Below, in pieces: positions 8,270 through 17,249 of a stretch of DNA of 64,000 nt. Made by a program: the position numbers and the translations under genes. The notes beneath the pieces are model-generated. The model ran no database searches and was not told where the DNA came from. It was given only the letters and a program-made list of their open reading frames with translations. The stretch is from Prolixibacteraceae bacterium. GTDB lineage: Bacteria; Bacteroidota; Bacteroidia; Bacteroidales; Prolixibacteraceae. Every line of letters starts with the position of its first letter. The first letter of the stretch is position 1. The stretch is taken from NCBI GenBank assembly GCA_021740385.1, contig JAIOZY010000014.1, positions 18,007 through 82,006 on the forward strand, in the 5' to 3' direction.

Positions 8270-9082
8270 TTAATCAGGCAAATCGTTTTCGCCTTTTACG
8301 TAGCCAAAATTGGCCAAAATACCGCCATCGACATAAAGGATGTGGCCATTGATAAAATCGGCGGCTTTTGAAGCGAGGAAAAGCGCTGCATTACCCACAT
8401 CGTCGGGCTCGCCCCAACGGCCTGCCGGCGTACGGGTCATTACCAGGTCATTAAACGGGTGTCCGCCTTCCCTTATCGGTGCAGTTTGAGCCGTGGCTAT
8501 ATAACCCGGGCCAATGCCGTTTATCTGGATGTTGTATTTTGCCCATTCGCAGGTCATGTTTTCGGTCAGGAGTTTTAAGCCGCCTTTGGCCGAAGCATAA
8601 GCCGACACTGAATTGCGACCGTATACACTCATCATCGAGCACATGTTGATGATTTTACCGCTGCGGCGTTTGATCATTCCCGGGGCAACACGTTTCGCCA
8701 CAATTAGCGGCGCAACAAGGTCAACATCAAGCACCTGAACAAAGTCCTCAACGGGCATGTCAAGTATGGGTATTCGCTTAATAATACCCGCGTTGTTGAC
8801 CAGGATATCAATGGGCCCCACTTCATTCTCAATCTGGCTAATGCCTTTATCAACCTGCAATTGGTCGGTCACATCAAAAACCAGGGTATATACATCTATG
8901 CCGTCGTTGGCATATTCTTTTTTACAAGCTTCGAGCTTTTCTGCCGAAAGATCGTTAACGCAAAGTTTTGCCCCGGCTTTTGCAAGGGCTTTACCAACAG
9001 CCATACCAATGCCGTGTGTACCACCGGTAACAAGGGCTACTTTCCCGTTAAGATCAAATAAATTGTCGATAAACTGATTCAT
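8270..9082 (-). CDS. kduD: 2-deoxy-D-gluconate 3-dehydrogenase / KduD-like SDR
   Basis: A 270-residue SDR. Nucleotide-binding TGGTHGIGMAVGKAL, NAG motif LVNNAGI, catalytic Ser in INMCSMMSVYG, and the YASAK active site (YxxxK) are all present, with the C-terminal GHILYVDGG typical of the family. The ATG at 9082 (MNQFIDNLFDLNGK) is chosen; the longer frame from 9139 overlaps the cupin gene. KduD reduces 2,5-diketo-3-deoxygluconate to KDG, the step after KduI. It is the last gene of the leftward lacI-kduI-kdgF-kduD unit. Gluconate 5-dehydrogenase is a close relative and cannot be excluded by sequence alone, but the context favours KduD. Confidence 0.85.
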   Translation of the reverse strand: MNQFIDNLFDLNGKVALVTGGTHGIGMAVGKALAKAGAKLCVNDLSAEKLEACKKEYANDGIDVYTLVFDVTDQLQVDKGISQIENEVGPIDILVNNAGIIKRIPILDMPVEDFVQVLDVDLVAPLIVAKRVAPGMIKRRSGKIINMCSMMSVYGRNSVSAYASAKGGLKLLTENMTCEWAKYNIQINGIGPGYIATAQTAPIREGGHPFNDLVMTRTPAGRWGEPDDVGNAALFLASKAADFINGHILYVDGGILANFGYVKGENDLPD

Positions 9083-9105
9083 ATTGCATAAGTTTTTAGT
9101 GTTTT

Positions 9106-9444
9106 TTACAAGAAATCTTCCCGTATAGGCGTGAAACAATCAATGATACGAACAAATTTTGTTAAACGCTGAATTGTGTGCGGTATACCCGAAGGAATGG
9201 CAAAATGATCGCCGGCTTTCAAATGCACTTTTTCTTCATTTCCAACAAAAAGGAACACCTCGCCGTCGGCAATGTACGAAACCTGTTCGTGGTAATGCGA
9301 ATGAAAAGGATCGGGTTCAGAAGTAGGTCCGTCAGAAAATTCCACATTGGCCAGCAGCAGGTTTTCCGTTTTTACAATCCTGCGCTCAATTCCCTCGGAA
9401 ACTTTAGTTGCTTTTAATTGATCGTATTTTCCAGCAAATTCCAT
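9106..9444 (-). CDS. kdgF: KdgF-like cupin (unsaturated uronate ring opening)
   Basis: A 112-residue single-domain cupin. Metal ligands are visible: HSHYHEQ...E in cupin motif 1 (about residues 48-62) and the His in IPSGIPHTI in motif 2. KdgF proteins of about this size turn 4,5-unsaturated uronates, released by pectate, alginate or other polysaccharide lyases, into the linear ketouronate that KduI takes. It lies between kduI (14 bp upstream) and kduD (23 bp downstream) on one transcript, which is exactly that pathway order. The KdgF name rests on domain, size and context; small cupins have many functions. Confidence 0.78.
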   Translation of the reverse strand: MEFAGKYDQLKATKVSEGIERRIVKTENLLLANVEFSDGPTSEPDPFHSHYHEQVSYIADGEVFLFVGNEEKVHLKAGDHFAIPSGIPHTIQRLTKFVRIIDCFTPIREDFL

Positions 9445-9458
9445 GCTTTCCTTATAAA

Positions 9459-10301
9459 TTACCTCAATTCATCGGGTTGGCAAACATCCATATCGCCATA
9501 GTCGAGGTTTTCACCGGCCATTCCCCAAATAAAAATGTAGTTTGAAGTCCCTGCTGCACTGTGTATGCTCCACGATGGCGAAAGCACCGCCTGTTCGTTC
9601 TTCATCCAGATATGACGGGTTTCATCGGTCTGCCCCATAAAATGACAAACTGCCTGTCCCTTGGGCACTTCAAAATAGAAGTACGCTTCCATTCGGCGGT
9701 CATGCGTATGCACGGGCATGGTATTCCAAACACTGCCTTCCTCAAGTTCAGTCATGCCCATCTGAAGCTGGCATGTGTCGACCAACTGGTTAATGAGCAA
9801 CTGATTAATTTTCCGCTCGTTCGACGTTTGCAATGAGCCCTTCTCAAGAATATTGGCATCGCCCAGGGTAACCCGTTTGCATTGATACTCCTTATGTGCC
9901 GGTGCGGAATTGATGTAGAAACGAGCTGGGTCATTCTTGTCATCCGATTTGAAAACTACTTTTTTGGTTCCCCGCCCGAGGTACAAAGCGTCTTTATACC
10001 CAAGTTCAAAGGTTTCTTTTTCGGTTTCAACTTTACCCGGGCCACCTACATTGATGATACCCATTTCGCGGCGCTGGAGAAAATAATCGGCTTTCAACGA
10101 ATCGATGGGATCCAGTTCCAAAGCCTTTGTTTTGGGCACGGCACCGCCAACAATATACCGGTCGTACTTCGAGTATGTTAACGAAATTTGATCGTCAACC
10201 ATAACCTCTTCAACTAAAAATTCTTTACGGATACGTTCCGTATCATATCTTTTAAAGTCCTCAGGATGGACTGCATACCGTGAATTACTTTTTATTGTCA
10301 T
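9459..10301 (-). CDS. kduI: 5-keto-4-deoxyuronate isomerase
   Basis: A 280-residue protein, full length for KduI, which converts 5-keto-4-deoxyuronate to 2,5-diketo-3-deoxygluconate. It is a two-cupin fold with metal ligands in [21 protein letters not shown] (His-Thr-His and Glu). Other family landmarks are [35 protein letters not shown]-like [13 protein letters not shown], and the C-terminal [23 protein letters not shown]. It begins 10 bp after the LacI gene, so the regulator and enzyme share a transcript. Its presence shows the organism handles lyase products, not only free glucuronate. Confidence 0.96.
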   Translation of the reverse strand: MTIKSNSRYAVHPEDFKRYDTERIRKEFLVEEVMVDDQISLTYSKYDRYIVGGAVPKTKALELDPIDSLKADYFLQRREMGIINVGGPGKVETEKETFELGYKDALYLGRGTKKVVFKSDDKNDPARFYINSAPAHKEYQCKRVTLGDANILEKGSLQTSNERKINQLLINQLVDTCQLQMGMTELEEGSVWNTMPVHTHDRRMEAYFYFEVPKGQAVCHFMGQTDETRHIWMKNEQAVLSPSWSIHSAAGTSNYIFIWGMAGENLDYGDMDVCQPDELR

Positions 10302-10311
10302 AAGATTCTAT

Positions 10312-11379
10312 TTAAACGGTTTCACTTATTAATTCTTCATTTCTTTCTTTGCCGGCCGGAACACGCAGGGTTGAACCGCGCACGATGAGCTTTGGCTTTA
10401 CCACAACAAAATTGGGTGCGCCAAGCCCCGTAGTGAACTCCATGCGTTCAATTAACATACGGGCTGCACTCCGGCCAAGTTCCTCGCTGTATTGCTCAAG
10501 TGTTGTCATCGCGGGGCTGATAAGCCCGGTAAAGGGTTCGTTGGCAAAACCCGCTATGCCGATTTGACCCGGAATTGCGTAACCGGCATTTTTAAATACC
10601 AGCAAAGCGCCCAAAGCCGAAAAATCGCTTGCGGCAAATATCGCATCGGGAATATTATCGCTTTTAATCAATATTTTTGCAACTTCTTCTCCACGGGACT
10701 GTGTCAAAACATCGGTAAAAAGCCATTCATTTTCAAACCCGATCGATGAATCGGCAAGTGCTTTGCGATACCCGTTGTACCGGTCGGTATAAAGCTCGAG
10801 ATGCAAAGGCCCCGAGAAATAAATAATTTTTCGGTATCCCTGTTCAATCAGGTGCTTTGTCATATCGTACGAACCGGCAAAATTATCGTTAAAAACCTGA
10901 TCGACGCTAATTTTCCCCATCATCCTGTCGAACAAAACAAGGGGAATGCCTTCTTTTACAACATATTCGATATGCCCCGTTTTTTTTGTTCCGGTTGCTA
11001 TCGACATGATTATTCCGTCGAGACGGTGGTTAACGAACGACTGTAACCCTTTAACCTCGGTTTCATAATCTTCGTTAGTCTGGCAAATCATCAGGTTATA
11101 ATTGGTTGGATTGATTACCGATTCTATCCCCGAAATGGCATGTGAAAAAAAGTGCCGATTCAAACGGGGAACAATAACCCCAATGGTTGTACCCTTCCCT
11201 TTGCGAAGGTTCATGGCCAAATGATTGGGTTTGTAGTTTAGCTCGGCAGCCGCGTTACGTACCTTTTCGCGTGTTTTAAGACTAATACGGGGCGAATTGT
11301 TTAAAGCCCTCGAAACTGTTGATGCTGAAAGGCTTAAACGAATTGCAATATCGTGGATTGTTGTTTTGCGAGGTTGCAT
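10312..11379 (-). CDS. LacI-family transcriptional regulator heading the kdu operon
   Basis: A 355-residue regulator. HTH TIHDIAIRLSLSASTVSRAL, hinge NLRKGKGTTIG, and effector domain (IGVIVPRLNRHFF ... PDAIFAASDFSALGALL ... IGIAGFANEPFTGLISPAMT). The ATG at 11379 (MQPRKTT) is the only plausible start: the longer frame from a TTG at 11418 would be translated from the operator itself. The -7 element ends only 4 nt before this ATG, so the message may be leaderless. It is highly similar to the regulator at 4924 along the whole length, pointing to duplication. Likely autoregulated through the palindrome at 11399-11418; the inducer is presumably a KDG-pathway intermediate (inference). Confidence 0.9.
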   Translation of the reverse strand: MQPRKTTIHDIAIRLSLSASTVSRALNNSPRISLKTREKVRNAAAELNYKPNHLAMNLRKGKGTTIGVIVPRLNRHFFSHAISGIESVINPTNYNLMICQTNEDYETEVKGLQSFVNHRLDGIIMSIATGTKKTGHIEYVVKEGIPLVLFDRMMGKISVDQVFNDNFAGSYDMTKHLIEQGYRKIIYFSGPLHLELYTDRYNGYRKALADSSIGFENEWLFTDVLTQSRGEEVAKILIKSDNIPDAIFAASDFSALGALLVFKNAGYAIPGQIGIAGFANEPFTGLISPAMTTLEQYSEELGRSAARMLIERMEFTTGLGAPNFVVVKPKLIVRGSTLRVPAGKERNEELISETV

Positions 11380-11383
11380 AGCA

Positions 11384-11418
11384 CAAAAATAATAAAAATT
11401 GTGCAATCGATTGTACAA
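11384..11418 (-). promoter_or_regulatory. kdu operon promoter with overlapping LacI operator
   Basis: On the minus strand a -7 element TATTTTTG spans 11391-11384. Immediately upstream, 11399-11418 reads TTGTGCAATCGATTGTACAA, a 20-bp palindrome with one mismatched pair and a central ATCGAT. Its core (11402-11415) TGCAATCGATTGTA resembles the operator at 4846-4859. Binding between about -10 and -40 would repress the lacI-kduI-kdgF-kduD unit. Confidence 0.72.
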
Positions 11419-11540
11419 TTTTCACTATTTTTCGCTCAAATTATTGAAATTTACGCTTATTAAATACAAAACAAAAGGCAATAAACGCCGTAATTAAACC
11501 GTGTCGGTGAAACTCTTTTAAAGGTATGGGTAATATCGTA

Positions 11541-12155
11541 TTAAATTAAAAGTGTTACAATGGTTACAAATATGGTCCAAATACTGATGCCATTTATAAA
11601 CAAAATTTCAGAAGTGCCTGTAAGACCGTTTTTCAGAAACGAATACCCCACCATAATTACAAGAATTACAATCAGAACAAGCCCTGTAATGCCCATAAAT
11701 TTGTACTGATGCAATATGCTGACCTGAAATAAGATTATCAATAACGGCAATGTCACAAAAACAACACCCCCTAAGATATTGTGCAACAAGCGTTGCAACG
11801 TAGTCTTCGGGCGTTTAAACAAACTATAGGGCAAAATATTATGTGGCGAAAAAGCAAGAATGGCAAACACGGCAACCGTGTAATCGATTTGGCGCATAAA
11901 CTGTTCGTGTTCACCCAGGTCGTAAAACTTCGACAACAACCAAAAAAAGATGTATGTTAACACCGCCGAGGCAAACAACAAATTTCGATAACCCTTTTGA
12001 GCTTCTTTTCCGTAAAGCCATTTGTTACTCAAAAAACTGAGGGTTTCCCTTTTCGGGTCAAAATCGATGTGCTGTAATGCTTTTTTTACCGTATGGGGCA
12101 ATAATCCGGCATACAAAAAACCCGTAATTATTATTCCAAGTTTAATCCATAACAT
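11541..12155 (-). CDS. Multi-pass membrane protein of unknown function
   Basis: A 204-residue very hydrophobic protein with about six predicted membrane segments: residues 3-20, 62-80, 88-105, 125-150, 153-172 and 182-203. Between segments lie basic loops such as FKRPKTTLQRLLH. The pattern AVFAILAFSPHNILPY followed by a charged loop and a long hydrophobic hairpin is reminiscent of DUF998-type membrane proteins, but I cannot assign a family with confidence. It is downstream (76 bp) of the CDF transporter on the same strand and could be co-transcribed. No function is proposed. Confidence 0.7.
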   Translation of the reverse strand: MLWIKLGIIITGFLYAGLLPHTVKKALQHIDFDPKRETLSFLSNKWLYGKEAQKGYRNLLFASAVLTYIFFWLLSKFYDLGEHEQFMRQIDYTVAVFAILAFSPHNILPYSLFKRPKTTLQRLLHNILGGVVFVTLPLLIILFQVSILHQYKFMGITGLVLIVILVIMVGYSFLKNGLTGTSEILFINGISIWTIFVTIVTLLI

Positions 12156-12231
12156 TGCATCTTGTTTTTTAATCCTTAACGAACATGTTAAATGTACTTT
12201 AGCCAGTTTTATTGAACATACCCCTTCACGG

Positions 12232-13134
12232 TTAGGGAACCGCCCCGGGGTTTATCGGTTCGGTATGTATATTTATCTGTGTATTCCCTCCAAAACAATC
12301 ACACAGGTTTTTTTCAACATTGGTTGCAATATCGTGCGATTCGATAAAAGATATGTTTTGGTCGAGTTTAATATGAACGTCAATGGCATAATCATTTCCA
12401 ATTTTTCGGGTTTTCAAATTGTGATAAGTCAGCACGCCCGGCGTATTGGTAAGTATATCCGAAATTTTGCTCTCGGTTTCGGGCGATAGCGCTGTTTCAA
12501 GCAACTCGTTTATACTGGGCAAGCCCATTTTAAATGCCACCCGAACAATGAAAACCCCAACGATTACACCTGCCAGGGGATCGAGTACAGTCCAGCTTCC
12601 GCCAATAAATATTGCCCCGCCAATACCCAACAGGGTGCCAATACTCGATAGTGCATCGGAGCGGTGGTGCCAACCATTAGCAATAACAGCCTGGCTATTA
12701 ATTGCCTTACCAATTTTTAATGTATACCTGAATAAATACTCCTTTACAGCAATAGAAAGAACGGCTACTACAAGGGCGATGTAAGTTGGGGGTTGTAAAA
12801 TTTCTCCCGATATTACATTTATAATTTTCTTTATACCACTGTAACAAATTCCGGCTGCTGCCAACAAAAGCGAAAAACTAATGATTAACGTGGCAAAAGT
12901 CTCAAATTTACCATGCCCGTAACGGTGATTTTGGTCGCTGTCTTTTCCGGCAATTTTTACAAAAAAAACCACAACCAAATCGGTAGCAAAATCGGAAAGT
13001 GAGTGAACTGCATCGGCAATCATTGCCGCACTTCGGCCAAAAATCCCTGCAAGTAATTTAATCAACATCAGAAGAATGTTGACAAAAAAACCTATCCACG
13101 TAACCTTTTGCGCTTTTTTTACTCGATCGTTCAC
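12232..13134 (-). CDS. Cation diffusion facilitator (CDF) metal transporter
   Basis: A 300-residue CDF-family exporter of divalent metals (Zn, Fe, Mn or Co). The two metal-binding HxxxD/DxxxD-type motifs are visible in AMIADAVHSLSDFATD (TM2) and ANGWHHRSDALSS (TM5), the latter preceded by the family's conserved N/GWHHRSDA signature. Six membrane segments are followed by a cytoplasmic domain (about 205-300) with the ferredoxin-like fold seen in VHIKLDQNISFIESHDIA. The start codon is a GTG at 13134. Metal identity cannot be read from this sequence. It stands between an unknown membrane protein and a histidine kinase. Confidence 0.92.
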   Translation of the reverse strand: MNDRVKKAQKVTWIGFFVNILLMLIKLLAGIFGRSAAMIADAVHSLSDFATDLVVVFFVKIAGKDSDQNHRYGHGKFETFATLIISFSLLLAAAGICYSGIKKIINVISGEILQPPTYIALVVAVLSIAVKEYLFRYTLKIGKAINSQAVIANGWHHRSDALSSIGTLLGIGGAIFIGGSWTVLDPLAGVIVGVFIVRVAFKMGLPSINELLETALSPETESKISDILTNTPGVLTYHNLKTRKIGNDYAIDVHIKLDQNISFIESHDIATNVEKNLCDCFGGNTQINIHTEPINPGAVP

Positions 13135-13307
13135 AAAACAGGGTTTAGTTGTTAAAAATTATTTACATAAAACCTAACCCAAATAGCTCAGGCTAAATAT
13201 TTTCCTATCACAAATTTTTAAAACCATTCAGAAAATACACACAGCAAAACATATTGCTGTAAATATGACAAACACTTTTGCCTGTAAATTTAAACTATTT
13301 TGAGCAA

Positions 13308-14297
13308 TTAATTTCTGGCCATGCTAAAACCAGCCATTCCCGATTGATATTTTTTACTCGTATCGGGTATGGTAAAATAGAAAATTAATCCCTTTGGGTA
13401 ATTTTTGGTACACCATATTTTACCCCCCAGTAACATGATGTAGTTTTTTACATTTGACAAGCTTAAACCGCTTCCACCTTTTATCTTTTTGAGGGTTTCT
13501 CGTCCCTGTATAAAAGGGTCGAAGATAATATCGTATTCATCTTCATCTATCCCGCAACCGGTATCCGATATTGAAAAAAGAAAATCGTTGTTGTCTTTGA
13601 TAAAACCAAGCTCAATGCTGCCCCTTTCGGTAAATTTTAACGCGTTTTCAAGCAAGTTCTCAATTATCAGTCGCAGCTTATCTTTATCGGTGTATAGCGA
13701 AGATTGTTCTTCGTACATTGATAAAATAAAATTAATTTTTCTTCCGGAATGTTTGATTTTCCTCCTGAAATTCTTTTCAATTGACTGAAAAAAAAGTTTT
13801 CGTTCAAACCGTTCCCTGTAAAGCGAAACCTTCCCCGCCTCAATAATGGAGAGGTGAAAAATCTGATCGATGATTTTAAGCAATTGTTCGCTGCCCTGGA
13901 TTATCTGTGAGGCAAATTGATTTTTCATTTCAGGACCAGAATCCTGATCTGCGATCAATTCAGAAAAACCCACGATACCGTTCAACGGAGTCCTTATTTC
14001 ATGGCTCATGTTTGCAAGGAATAAACTTTTTAAGCGGTTTGCCTCTTCAGCTTTATCGAGTGCTGCCTGCAATTTTTCAGTGTTGTTAACAATTTCATTT
14101 TTAAGTTTAGTAATATCTTTCTTTAATTCACCATTCCGTTTTTTTAAAAGCCGAATTTCACTTCTGAAAAAAAAGTACCAAAACAGGAAAAAAAGCACAC
14201 CAAAAAAAAGCACATCAAGCAAAATGGTGCTGTAATTTACTGAAAGCTTAACTTGTAATAATAAATGGCTTATTATCAATATAAAAATTGCATCCAT
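13308..14297 (-). CDS. Membrane histidine kinase without sensor domain
   Basis: A 329-residue kinase. Two membrane segments (about 1-15 and 22-44) lead directly into a coiled coil (50-85), then HisKA with the phosphoacceptor His in FLANMSHEIRTPLNGIVGF, then HATPase: N-box ENLLENALKF, G1 DTGCGIDEDEYD, and GGSGLSLS as G2. There is no periplasmic, PAS or receiver domain and no response regulator beside it, so it is an orphan. Such short kinases may be activated through the membrane or coiled coil. It is preceded on the same strand by the terminator of the amtB unit, so it has its own promoter, which I could not locate. Confidence 0.9.
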   Translation of the reverse strand: MDAIFILIISHLLLQVKLSVNYSTILLDVLFFGVLFFLFWYFFFRSEIRLLKKRNGELKKDITKLKNEIVNNTEKLQAALDKAEEANRLKSLFLANMSHEIRTPLNGIVGFSELIADQDSGPEMKNQFASQIIQGSEQLLKIIDQIFHLSIIEAGKVSLYRERFERKLFFQSIEKNFRRKIKHSGRKINFILSMYEEQSSLYTDKDKLRLIIENLLENALKFTERGSIELGFIKDNNDFLFSISDTGCGIDEDEYDIIFDPFIQGRETLKKIKGGSGLSLSNVKNYIMLLGGKIWCTKNYPKGLIFYFTIPDTSKKYQSGMAGFSMARN

Positions 14298-14383
14298 TAC
14301 AAATAATTATTGAACAGAAACCAGTATTGGGGTGTTAATGTATGAATTTTCATCGATAAATAAAAATTCTATGTTAAAAATTT

Positions 14384-14418
14384 AACAAAAAATAGAGCCT
14401 GCAAAAAACAGGCTCTAT
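14384..14418 (-). terminator. Intrinsic terminator of the amtB unit
   Basis: A perfect 10-bp stem, ATAGAGCCTG (14392-14401) and CAGGCTCTAT (14409-14418), with a 7-nt loop. Read leftwards it is followed by a run of T. It lies about 175 bp past the amtB stop, ahead of the histidine kinase gene. Confidence 0.85.
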
Positions 14419-14591
14419 GACAAAATTGGTAAATGGGATGGAGAAATATTTTAACTAAAATCCTTTGTCCGTTACATTAACACTACCCGGGGCCGGTACT
14501 TTTTCACCAGCCCGGATAGCATTAAAAAGGTTATGAAAAATAAAGGTAATTTTTAATCACTGAAAATTTATTATACATACGGGCCATCTGC

Positions 14592-15824
14592 TTAATTAAA
14601 AGCATTTTCACCGTGTTCATAAACATCAAGGCCTTCTTCTTCAACCGTACGGTTAACCCGAAGGACTTTCACTTTTTTAAGTATTGTGAAAAGTATGAAG
14701 CCCATGCCAAATGCCCATGCAAAGAATGCCAATACACCGATGGCCTGTATCCCTAACAATTTTGCACCATGGCCGTAGAATAAACCTTCGGATGTTGAAA
14801 ACAAACCAACAGCGAGTGTACCCAGTGCACCACAAACACCGTGTACCGATATGGCCCCAACGGGGTCGTCAACTTTCAAAATTTTATCGAAGAACTCAAC
14901 GGCAAACACTAAAACGAAACCCGCTATTGTGCCGATAATTGCAGCTCCAACGGGATCAACGGCATCACAACCGGCAGTAATGGCAACCAACCCGGCCAGT
15001 GCACCGTTTAACGAGAGCGAAAGCGAAGGACGCTTGTAACGGGACCAGGCAACCAACATGGCGGTAACGGCCCCTGCTGCTGCTGCAAGGTTTGTTGTAA
15101 CGGCAATATGACCAATGGCAACGGCGTTATCGGTTCCGGCAGCCGCCAATTGCGAGCCGGGGTTAAAACCAAACCACCCAAACCAAAGGATGAATACCCC
15201 CAAAGCGCCCAATAACAGGTTATGACCCGGAATGGCATTGGGTTTTCCCGCTTTCGAATATTTCCCGATACGCGGTCCAATAATTGATGCTCCGGCCAAA
15301 CCAACCCACGCACCTACCGAGTGCACAATTGATGAACCAGCAAAATCGTGGAAGCCCAGTTGGCTTAACCAGCCACCACCCCAGGTCCAATGCCCCGAAA
15401 TGGGATAAATCACTACCGATATGACAATTGTAAATATCAAATATGCTTTAAATTCGGTACGTTCGGCCATGGCTCCCGACACAATGGTAGCAGCAGTGGC
15501 ACAAAAAACTGTCTGGAAAAACAGGTCGGCATAATCGGAATAATTCTCACCGTACCCGTCGCTCATAAAAAACAGGTCGGGCATACCAATTAAACCGGCA
15601 ATTGAGTCGCCATACATGATGGTAAACCCGATAATCCAATACAGCAATGAACCGATTGCAAAGTCCATTAAATTCTTCATCAGGATATTTGCCGTGTTTT
15701 TCGAACGGGTAAAACCTGCCTCTACCATGGCAAATCCGGGTTGCATAAACATTACCAAAAAACCGGCAATTAACAACCACATGTTATCTAATCCTATCTG
15801 TAATCCAAGTAAAGTATCTTCCAT
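14592..15824 (-). CDS. amtB: Ammonium transporter AmtB
   Basis: A 410-residue Amt/Rh channel, eleven membrane helices expected. The twin pore histidines lie in DFAGSSIVHSVGAWVGL and AISVHGVCGALGTLAVG. Other landmarks are MQPGFAMVEAGFTRSKNTANILMKN (helix 1-2 signature, seen near residues 27-51), FFQTVFCATAATIVSGAMAERT and NLLLGALGVFILWFGWFGFNPGS. It carries ammonium across the inner membrane and is shut by PII proteins binding its cytoplasmic face. It follows the PII gene by 69 bp on the same strand; its own terminator is at 14384-14418. Confidence 0.97.
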   Translation of the reverse strand: MEDTLLGLQIGLDNMWLLIAGFLVMFMQPGFAMVEAGFTRSKNTANILMKNLMDFAIGSLLYWIIGFTIMYGDSIAGLIGMPDLFFMSDGYGENYSDYADLFFQTVFCATAATIVSGAMAERTEFKAYLIFTIVISVVIYPISGHWTWGGGWLSQLGFHDFAGSSIVHSVGAWVGLAGASIIGPRIGKYSKAGKPNAIPGHNLLLGALGVFILWFGWFGFNPGSQLAAAGTDNAVAIGHIAVTTNLAAAAGAVTAMLVAWSRYKRPSLSLSLNGALAGLVAITAGCDAVDPVGAAIIGTIAGFVLVFAVEFFDKILKVDDPVGAISVHGVCGALGTLAVGLFSTSEGLFYGHGAKLLGIQAIGVLAFFAWAFGMGFILFTILKKVKVLRVNRTVEEEGLDVYEHGENAFN

Positions 15825-15893
15825 GTTGTTAAATTTTTAAGTAATCTCTAATTCTTTTCATTTCGCTAATCAGGAAATTTCAAACAGCAATTG

Positions 15894-16250
15894 TTAATCT
15901 TCCTCTTCTTTAATGTAAAGCGATTCTTCGCCATACTCGCCGGTCCTGATCCGGTAAGACTCTTCAATATTTGAAATGAATATTTTGCCATCGCCAATTT
16001 CGCCCGTCCGGGCGGCCTGCATGATGGCCAAAACGGTTTTTTCCACATTCTTATCGCGTACAATGATTGATAATTTTGCACGCTCAATTGTACTTGTATC
16101 GTACATCACACCACGATACACCCTTCCCTGCCGGGCTTTTCCTATGCCCCTAACGTCCCAGAAGGAAAAGAAATCGATACCGGCTTTTCCCAAAGCTTCT
16201 TTAACATCGTCAAACTTTGATTTCCGGATTATTGCTTCAATTTTTTTCAT
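15894..16250 (-). CDS. glnK: P-II family nitrogen regulatory protein
   Basis: A 118-residue PII protein that reports nitrogen and energy state by binding ATP/ADP and 2-oxoglutarate. It opens MKKIEAIIRKSKFDDVKEAL. The T-loop contains GRVYRGVMYDTSTIERAKL, so the Tyr at the usual uridylylation position is present (residue 50). The B-loop is RTGEIGDGKIF, and the C-loop IRTGEYGEESL. The residues after YRG differ from the proteobacterial YRGAEY form. Directly upstream of amtB, it is expected to gate that channel. No GlnD or GlnE is in the window, so modification of the Tyr is not implied. Confidence 0.95.
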   Translation of the reverse strand: MKKIEAIIRKSKFDDVKEALGKAGIDFFSFWDVRGIGKARQGRVYRGVMYDTSTIERAKLSIIVRDKNVEKTVLAIMQAARTGEIGDGKIFISNIEESYRIRTGEYGEESLYIKEEED

Positions 16251-16446
16251 AGGTTAATTATTTATCTGTTTTACTTTTACTTACAGCAAACAAGCTGCTT
16301 TAAATTAAACAATAAGATTCCTTCCCGGAAAAAATTCCGGTTTCGCTAATTCCATTATTTCTAACTGATTATCTAATGGATAATGCTTCGGTTTTCATTC
16401 ATTAAGCACCAATCCATTTCAGGAACAAGTTGTAGTTAAATTTGAA

Positions 16447-17127
16447 TTACAAAGAAATCCCCACCACAACAAAGAAACCTTGAGTGGAAGGATTGAGAAT
16501 AACCGATCCCGATACAGGTAACGAGAATTTTTCAGTTATGGGTATTTCTTTCGAAGTACCAACACCTACATTACACAACATGAATCCGCCATCGGAAGTG
16601 TACTGGCCGTTTCCGGCACCAACAAAGAGGTCTACATCGCCAAGCGAATACCCGGCTTCGACATAAGCATCGCCCGTATCGGGGCCAAACATATAAGCGC
16701 CCAGAATTGAGAAATTGCCCGCTTCAAAGCTTAACGAAGGTTCAATAAAATGATTCCCGCCAAAATCGAACCATTCACCACCGAAGTAATAATCGGTTAC
16801 AGTAATTCCCAGTCCAAAATCGAAACTGTAGCCAACATACAAGTCCATCTCCAAAGCCTCAGAACCAACATACGTAATTTCCGACGTTTCTTCATCCACT
16901 TCAAAGGCGCCATCCCAGCCCCCGGTATTAACCGAGCCCCATGCACCAACCGAGAAACCACCTGCAGTAAAATCCATCCAGGGCTGAACAGCTGGGCCGG
17001 TACCAAATTTAGCACCCCTCCATACATAACTACTGTAAAGATCGACACCTGTTGTAACCTGGGCATTTGCACCGCTAAAAGCAAAAATCAAAAGCAAAAT
17101 CCCCGGTAAAACATTCATTTTTTTCAT
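16447..17127 (-). CDS. Outer-membrane beta-barrel protein of the nitrogen unit
   Basis: A 226-residue exported protein with signal peptide MKKMNVLPGILLLIFAFSGANAQ. The mature part begins VTTGVDLYSSYVWRGAKFGTG, which matches the TorF/Gcw-type family of predicted barrels: aromatic-rich alternating strands (YVGYSFDFGLGITVTDYYFG, EPSLSFEAGNFSILGAYMF) ending in a strand, FFVVVGISL. ATG 17127 is preferred to the upstream 17154 since it gives a proper signal peptide. It is the first gene of the unit with PII and amtB (196 bp to the PII gene), suggesting a role in outer-membrane permeability during nitrogen limitation (inference). Confidence 0.8.
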   Translation of the reverse strand: MKKMNVLPGILLLIFAFSGANAQVTTGVDLYSSYVWRGAKFGTGPAVQPWMDFTAGGFSVGAWGSVNTGGWDGAFEVDEETSEITYVGSEALEMDLYVGYSFDFGLGITVTDYYFGGEWFDFGGNHFIEPSLSFEAGNFSILGAYMFGPDTGDAYVEAGYSLGDVDLFVGAGNGQYTSDGGFMLCNVGVGTSKEIPITEKFSLPVSGSVILNPSTQGFFVVVGISL

Positions 17128-17218
17128 AACAATAAATTTTTGGTTATACATCATTTATTTTAAATTACTTTTTTCCTGTTGAACAATTTAAAACTAAAGT
17201 CGCATTTAAAACACGGTT

Positions 17219-17249
17219 CAAAAGTATTTCATTTTTCCAGCAAAACAAA
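17219..17249 (-). promoter_or_regulatory. Promoter of the OMP-PII-amtB unit
   Basis: On the minus strand a -33 TTTG (17249-17246) is followed after 19 nt by the -7 element TACTTTTG (17226-17219), a full match to the Bacteroidota consensus and spacing. Transcription would start near 17213, leaving an 86-nt leader before the ATG at 17127. Confidence 0.72.
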
